11,854 nucleotides of DNA, taken from JAKFWF01 sp031365375. Its GTDB lineage: Bacteria > Pseudomonadota > Alphaproteobacteria > Rhizobiales > Hyphomicrobiaceae. This document shows positions 7,915 to 11,854 of the stretch, piece after piece. The DNA is taken from positions 1-11,854 of the forward strand of contig JANLXZ010000234.1 in NCBI GenBank assembly GCA_031365375.1, given 5' to 3'. The position numbers and the translations under genes were made by a program. Positions within the stretch are counted from its first letter, which is position 1. Every line of letters starts with the position of its first letter. The notes beneath the pieces were generated by a model, which did not search any database, was not told the origin of the DNA, and saw only the letters and a program-made list of their open reading frames with translations.

Positions 7915-10900
7915 CTACGCTGCCACAACTTGCTTGGCCGCGATTGTGTCATTGGCCAAGTTGAGCGCCGCGACATAGTCGGGTTTGCCGGAGCCAAGCA
8001 ATGGCACGCTCGTGACCACCATGATTTCGGCGGGGACACTGAGCTCGGTTGCGCCTTTTATTTTTGCGTGACGCATGAATTGTTCGCGTGTCGCGGTTGC
8101 ATCTGGCGTCATCAGGATTAGGCGTTCACCTTTTCTTGCGTCTGGCACCGAGACGACGACTGACACTACGGCCGGCCAGATCTCCGCAGCCATTGCTTCG
8201 ACCGCTGATAGCGACACCATTTCGCCGGCGATCTTGGCGAAGCGCTTCGCGCGTCCCTTGATGGCGATAAAGCCTTGTGCGTCGATCGTGACGATGTCGC
8301 CGGTATCGTGCCAGCCCTCGGCGGGTGGTTCGAGGACGCCGGGGTTCTCGGCGCGGAAGTAACCCAGCATCACGTTCGGCCCACGCACGTGAAGGCGTCC
8401 ACCTTCTTCGATGCCCGGCACAGGATCGAGCCGCGCTTCCATCAACGGCGCTAGTCGCCCGACACTGCCGGCGCGGTTCGCAAGCGGCGTATTGATGGCC
8501 AACACCGGCGCGGTTTCCGTGACGCCATAGCCTTCGAGGATGCGCACGCCGAATTTCTCCATGTAGAGATCGCGCGTGCGCTGCTTGACGGCTTCCGCAC
8601 CGGCAAGGATCAAACGCAGCGAGCGGAAATCGTAGGGGTGCGCGACGCGAGCATAACCGTTGAGGAACGTATCGGTCCCGAACATGATAGTCGCGTTCGA
8701 TCCATAGACCAGTTCCGGCACGATGCGGTAGTGCAGCGGTGAGGGGTAAAGATAGACAGGCACGCCGTTCAACAGCGGCATCATCAAGCCGGCGGTCAAT
8801 CCGAACGAGTGGAATACCGGCAGCACGTTGAATACCTTGTCGTCGCCGTTGACGGAGATTCGTGTCAGCGATTGGATCGCGTTGGCTAGGATATTGGTGT
8901 GCGAGAGTACGACGCCCTTTGGGGTTCCTTCTGAGCCAGACGTAAACAAAATCGCCGCCGGATCGTTTGGATTGCGCTCGACTTGCGACCGGCTGCTCTG
9001 CCAAAGGCCGCGCAACTTGTCTGCCAGCGTTATGGTCGGGCGCACGTCTTCGAGATAAACCAAGCGTATGTGGCTGCCCAGTTTCTCGACGAGCTCGCCG
9101 AGCTTGGCTTTCTCGATAAACGCGCGTGACGTCAGGATGACTTCGACCTTCGCGGCCTTGCAGGCGGCGGCGACATTTGCCGCTCCCGCCGTGAAGTTGA
9201 TCATCGCCGGCACGCGGCCGATCGACTGCAACGCAAAGAATGTCACGGCCACACCGGCCGAGTTCGGCAGCATCACGCCCACCGCCGCACCGACAGGCGC
9301 ATATTGCGTTAGCTTGGCACCCAGCACTTGCGCGCTTGTGATCAGCTTGCCGAATTTGAGCTTAGTGCCCATTGGATCTTCGATGATGACGCGGCCGGTG
9401 TCGCGCGTTGCCTTCGCCTCGGCAAGCGCCTCGAACAACGTACGCTTCATGTTGGCGGTCTCGACCGCAGTGTCGACCATGATGTCCTGCAGCTTCGCGC
9501 CGACCGCCTGACGCCGCGCCTTGCCTCTCAACGCAGGATCGACCTCGAGTTTGCGCCGCGGCAGGATCGTGACGGTGACCTTGGGGAACCAAGCCTTCTT
9601 GGTCTGCGAACCCTTGAGATAACTCAACGTCGAGCGCTCTGCGCCGTCGATGCGTACCGGTACGATCCAAGCATCGGCCTTATCGGCAATCATCGCTGAA
9701 CCGTCATAGACCTTCATGAGCCCACCGGTTACCGTGACGCGCCCCTCGGGAAAAATTACCAGTTGTTCGCCGGCCTTGACTGCATTGACAAGATTGCGTG
9801 TGCCAAGCGGCTTGGTCGGGTCCATCGATTGAAAGTTGACGAGCTTGAGAAACGGCTTGGCCCACCACGTTTGAGCGATGCCGCTATCAACCGCAAACGA
9901 CGCGTGCCCCGGCAAGATCGAGTGCAGAACCGGCGCATCGATCAGGCTGACGTGGTTCGGCGTTATGACGGCGCGTTCTCCGACTGGAGGTAGGTTCTTG
10001 AGGCCCTTCACTTCGAGTCCGTAGAAGGTCTTGAAGACGAACGCCGCGACATCGCGCACGCCGTCACGACCCCAGGCCCGCAGTACCAGCACCATGACGA
10101 CAAAGTTCGCGAGGCCGAGCCCAATGAACAGCGATACGAGATCGGCGCCGATGCCCTGAAGTGCGGCCAAAAGGAGCGTCGCCACCGTCATGAAGGCTGC
10201 CGACAACACGTTACAGGCAGCGATCACGCGAGCCCGACGATCGATCGGCGCCCAACTTTGCACGGCGGCAAACGAGGGCACGATGAAGAGACCACCGCTT
10301 GCGGCTAGTCCGAATAGAGCGAAGCCCAGGTGCAGGCCCCAGGGCGAAGCGATGAAATCGGTTACGGACACTACTTCTCCGGCCGTTGGCGGCGTGACGT
10401 TGGAGATCGCCCAGGCGAGATCGAGGCAGAAAAGACCCATTAGCAACGCGGCGATCGGCACCAGCGCCATGTTGGGACGGCTTTTGCTGGCGCGCGCTGC
10501 CGCCACCGAGCCGACGGCGATGCCGACCGTGAAGATAAGAAGTGCGACCGTCAGTAGATGTTCGGTGCCGCCGATTTTGGTCTTGGCGAGCGTCGGCAGC
10601 AGTGACAGTGCAACCGCACCCACCAGCCAAAACCAGCTGGTAATCAAGCCGCCGATCCAAAGGCGATTGTCGCTCTTGAGATCCTTCAGCAGTGCAACCG
10701 TTGAGGACCACGGATTGCGATCGACGACGAGGTCGGGTGCGCGCTCGCCGGTCGGCGGGATTAGCATCGCCGATGCCCAGCAGGCAACTGCCAGAGCGAC
10801 GACACACAGTGCGATGAACCAAGCGTGACCCTGGTCCGCTGCTGCCAAACCGCCCGCGATCGTGCCGCCTAAAATGGCGGCAAAGGTCGCCCCTTCGACA

Positions 10901-11328
10901 AGCGCGTTGGCCGCCGGAAGCTCCTTTGTCTCCATGTGGTCGGGCAGAATGCCGTATTTAATCGGTCCGAATAGTGCGCCGATGACGCCAAACAGCCCGA
11001 GCGCTACAAATAGCAGCGGTACCCAGTGGAAATAGAAGCCAAACGCTGCGATGCCCGCCACCGGTATCTCCGCGAGCTTCAGACGCTGCGCAAGCCAGGC
11101 CTTATCGAAACGATCCGCCAATTGCCCGCCGAGCGCCGATAAAATGAAGAAGGGTGCGATCAGGACCGCGCCGGCAAGTGTAACAAGTACGGGTCCTTGG
11201 TCGCTTGCGACCTGGAACAAGATCAAAATGATCAGCGCGTTTTTTACGAAATTGTCGTTCAACGCCGAAAAGAATTGGCACCAAAACAGCGGTGCAAACT
11301 TTCGCGATGTCATTAGCGACTGGAACAT
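7915..11328 (-). CDS. aas: LplT-like flippase / PlsC-type acyltransferase / acyl-ACP (acyl-CoA) ligase fusion (Aas-type lysophospholipid remodelling)
   Basis: This 1137-residue inner-membrane protein combines activities split between LplT and Aas in E. coli: import of lysophospholipid across the inner membrane, activation of a fatty acid, and re-acylation. Residues about 1-425 form an LplT-like major-facilitator region with FSALNDNFVKNAL, GPIKYGILPDH and AANALVEGATFAAILGG. Residues about 440-620 are an acyltransferase with NHVSLID (H459-x4-D464) and FPEGR (about 526-530). Residues about 630-1137 are an AMP-forming ligase with FTSGSEGTPKG (about 795), GYGVTETAP (about 933), WHDTGD (about 1006) and the C-terminal lysine in GSGKPDY (about 1115). 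All key residues seen are intact. The start at 11328 is preferred over the ATG at 11334 because an AAAGG lies 8 nt before the former but only 2 nt before the latter. It converges on the export operon and is probably functionally separate. Confidence 0.93.
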   Translation of the reverse strand: MFQSLMTSRKFAPLFWCQFFSALNDNFVKNALIILILFQVASDQGPVLVTLAGAVLIAPFFILSALGGQLADRFDKAWLAQRLKLAEIPVAGIAAFGFYFHWVPLLFVALGLFGVIGALFGPIKYGILPDHMETKELPAANALVEGATFAAILGGTIAGGLAAADQGHAWFIALCVVALAVACWASAMLIPPTGERAPDLVVDRNPWSSTVALLKDLKSDNRLWIGGLITSWFWLVGAVALSLLPTLAKTKIGGTEHLLTVALLIFTVGIAVGSVAAARASKSRPNMALVPIAALLMGLFCLDLAWAISNVTPPTAGEVVSVTDFIASPWGLHLGFALFGLAASGGLFIVPSFAAVQSWAPIDRRARVIAACNVLSAAFMTVATLLLAALQGIGADLVSLFIGLGLANFVVMVLVLRAWGRDGVRDVAAFVFKTFYGLEVKGLKNLPPVGERAVITPNHVSLIDAPVLHSILPGHASFAVDSGIAQTWWAKPFLKLVNFQSMDPTKPLGTRNLVNAVKAGEQLVIFPEGRVTVTGGLMKVYDGSAMIADKADAWIVPVRIDGAERSTLSYLKGSQTKKAWFPKVTVTILPRRKLEVDPALRGKARRQAVGAKLQDIMVDTAVETANMKRTLFEALAEAKATRDTGRVIIEDPMGTKLKFGKLITSAQVLGAKLTQYAPVGAAVGVMLPNSAGVAVTFFALQSIGRVPAMINFTAGAANVAAACKAAKVEVILTSRAFIEKAKLGELVEKLGSHIRLVYLEDVRPTITLADKLRGLWQSSRSQVERNPNDPAAILFTSGSEGTPKGVVLSHTNILANAIQSLTRISVNGDDKVFNVLPVFHSFGLTAGLMMPLLNGVPVYLYPSPLHYRIVPELVYGSNATIMFGTDTFLNGYARVAHPYDFRSLRLILAGAEAVKQRTRDLYMEKFGVRILEGYGVTETAPVLAINTPLANRAGSVGRLAPLMEARLDPVPGIEEGGRLHVRGPNVMLGYFRAENPGVLEPPAEGWHDTGDIVTIDAQGFIAIKGRAKRFAKIAGEMVSLSAVEAMAAEIWPAVVSVVVSVPDARKGERLILMTPDATATREQFMRHAKIKGATELSVPAEIMVVTSVPLLGSGKPDYVAALNLANDTIAAKQVVAA

Positions 11329-11397
11329 GTACATGACCTTTAAGGCTGTCGATCAACAGGTGAATCGGCACAATTGGACAGTTTAAGCGCCTTCGAT

Positions 11398-11604
11398 CTA
11401 GCGGGGATAACCCGTTATACCGTTAACGCGGGTTGGACGGGGAAGAATGCGCAACTGCGAATGGGTCGGTTGAATAAGCAATGTATCGTGATCAATTGCG
11501 AGCATGGTCGCCCGGGCAATTGGCCCGAGTATGGCACTTGCGAATCGGTGCATCAGTTCCGGCAAATACGGCAGAGTTTCAATCTCCGGGCACTTGTCCG
11601 GCAT
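11398..11604 (-). CDS. Small hypothetical protein (68 aa)
   Basis: The ORF begins at an ATG at 11604 preceded by a strong GGGAGA ribosome-binding site (11611-11616) with 6-nt spacing, and ends 69 bp upstream of the start of the Aas-type fusion on the same strand. The product begins MPDKCPEIETLPYLPELMHR, has a short moderately hydrophobic stretch (ASAILGPIARATMLAI) and a basic, proline-containing tail. I recognise no family. The ribosome-binding site and the promoter/operator region immediately upstream support translation. The lack of any known motif and the short length leave open a leader ORF or a degraded gene. It could be co-transcribed with the lipid gene. Confidence 0.45.
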   Translation of the reverse strand: MPDKCPEIETLPYLPELMHRFASAILGPIARATMLAIDHDTLLIQPTHSQLRILPRPTRVNGITGYPR

Positions 11605-11633
11605 TACAATTCTCCCTGGGTAATACAATGAGG

Positions 11634-11646
11634 TGAACTTAGTTCA
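11634..11646. promoter_or_regulatory. Palindromic operator copy 1
   Basis: TGAACTTAGTTCA is an inverted repeat with perfect 5-bp arms and a 3-bp centre. It sits just downstream of the predicted -10 of the leftward promoter, around the expected transcription start, where a bound repressor would block initiation. Sites of this form are typical of TetR- or MarR-type dimers; the regulator is not identified in the window. Confidence 0.6.
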
Positions 11647-11649
11647 TAA

Positions 11650-11678
11650 CATCTATTCTGTTTGTGAACTTTGTTCAA
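11650..11678 (-). promoter_or_regulatory. Predicted leftward promoter for the small ORF (and perhaps the Aas-type gene)
   Basis: On the minus strand, TTGAAC (11673-11678) and TAGATG (11650-11655) are separated by 17 bp. The -35 is a good match and the -10 is weak (three of six). The arrangement inside the operator pair, upstream of a good ribosome-binding site, supports a repressible promoter, but the assignment is by eye. Confidence 0.4.
11665..11677. promoter_or_regulatory. Palindromic operator copy 2
   Basis: TGAACTTTGTTCA repeats copy 1 with the same arms and one change in the centre. The centres of the two copies are 31 bp apart, about three helical turns, so two dimers would bind the same DNA face. 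This copy overlaps the predicted -35 of the leftward promoter. Confidence 0.6.
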
Positions 11679-11703
11679 GTGATTTTTTGAAAGATGTCGC
11701 TGA

Positions 11704-11720
11704 AAATCGCACGGCGATTT
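11704..11720. repeat. Short inverted repeat in the leader of the rightward gene
   Basis: AAATCGC (11704-11710) and GCGATTT (11714-11720) form a perfect 7-bp stem with a 3-nt loop. It lies between the operators and the rightward gene start. It could be a leader hairpin or another protein-binding palindrome; no T-run follows, so it is not a clear terminator. The rest of 11721-11788 shows nothing recognisable. Confidence 0.3.
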
Positions 11721-11802
11721 GTCAATGCCTTCGCGTGGATGTGCGATCCTGCGCCCGATCAATATTGAAGCCCCTTCGCCGAACTCCCAAGGACGCAGAT
11801 TA

Positions 11803-11854
11803 ATGTGGAGATTTTTCGTCGATGCCCCGAAAAAGAACGGCTTGATTGCCGCTG
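11803..11854 (+). CDS. Start of a rightward gene, truncated by window end
   Basis: An ATG at 11803 is preceded by AAGGA (11789-11793) with 9-nt spacing and opens a frame of 17 codons to the window end (MWRFFVDAPKKNGLIAA). This is too short to name a family. It is divergent from the small ORF, and both flank the palindromic operators, so they could be co-regulated. Confidence 0.5.
   Translation, partial: MWRFFVDAPKKNGLIAA

Noticed and set aside
8126..9004. 292-codon minus-strand frame inside the ligase part of the Aas-type gene
   Set aside because: Same strand but different frame from a gene with intact motifs; the translation is Arg-rich without motifs, an out-of-frame shadow.
10190..10828. 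212-codon plus-strand frame opposite the LplT-like region
   Set aside because: Antisense to a clear transporter sequence; no motif or supporting ribosome-binding site.
11409..11434. Imperfect hairpin AACCCGTTA / TAACGCGGGTT near the end of the small ORF
   Set aside because: Stem has a bulge and no T-run in either direction, so it does not qualify as a terminator on sight.
11374..11631. 85-codon plus-strand frame opposite the small minus-strand ORF
   Set aside because: No good ribosome-binding site seen, whereas the opposing frame has a strong one and an upstream promoter/operator; no recognisable family.
11694..11768. Short plus-strand ORF (about 24 codons) starting MSLKIARR
   Set aside because: No clear ribosome-binding site, very short, and it precedes a better start at 11803.
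1..11854. CRISPR arrays, tRNA/rRNA genes, insertion sequences
   Set aside because: No regularly spaced direct repeats, tRNA- or rRNA-like sequences, or transposase frames with terminal inverted repeats were seen.

Overview
The window looks like chromosomal DNA from a GC-rich Gram-negative bacterium, most likely an alphaproteobacterium. The grounds are the outer-membrane/periplasmic export genes, the ATGA/TGATG-coupled operon style, and a single-chain LplT-Aas lipid-remodelling protein of a kind I associate with alphaproteobacteria. This placement is inference; no marker gene is present.

Layout. (1) 1-1728 (+) is the 3' end of a very large surface or secreted protein made of cadherin-like, VCBS and tandem-95-type beta-sandwich repeats. 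It ends in a roughly 195-residue C-terminal region that I do not recognise and is followed by a clear hairpin terminator (1756-1794). (2) After a 265-bp AT-richer gap with a possible promoter comes a tightly coupled four-gene operon (1994-7896, +). It encodes a TolC-like outer-membrane lipoprotein, a short periplasmic HlyD/RND-type adaptor, a membrane-anchored HlyD adaptor with a cytosolic GAF-like domain, and a polytopic M50 (site-2-type) zinc metalloprotease. The protease carries an N-terminal PqqD-like region and a C-terminal HlyD-like adaptor region. (3) A perfect 14-bp hairpin (7876-7912) separates this operon from a convergent gene (7915-11328, -) that fuses an LplT-like lysophospholipid flippase, a PlsC-type acyltransferase and an acyl-ACP/acyl-CoA ligase. 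(4) 11329-11854 holds a small hypothetical ORF (-), a double 13-bp palindromic operator with an overlapping promoter, and the first 17 codons of a rightward gene that runs off the end.

How the genes may work together. The operon has outer-membrane and adaptor parts like a type I secretion or efflux machine, but no ABC ATPase or RND/MFS pump. The inner-membrane slot seems to be taken by the M50 protease-adaptor fusion. Because it sits immediately downstream of a giant repeat protein on the same strand, I infer that the operon exports, processes or anchors that protein. This protease-centred, possibly ATPase-less export system is the most interesting part of the window. The lipid-remodelling gene is convergent and probably unrelated; it may share regulation with the small ORF behind the palindromic operators.
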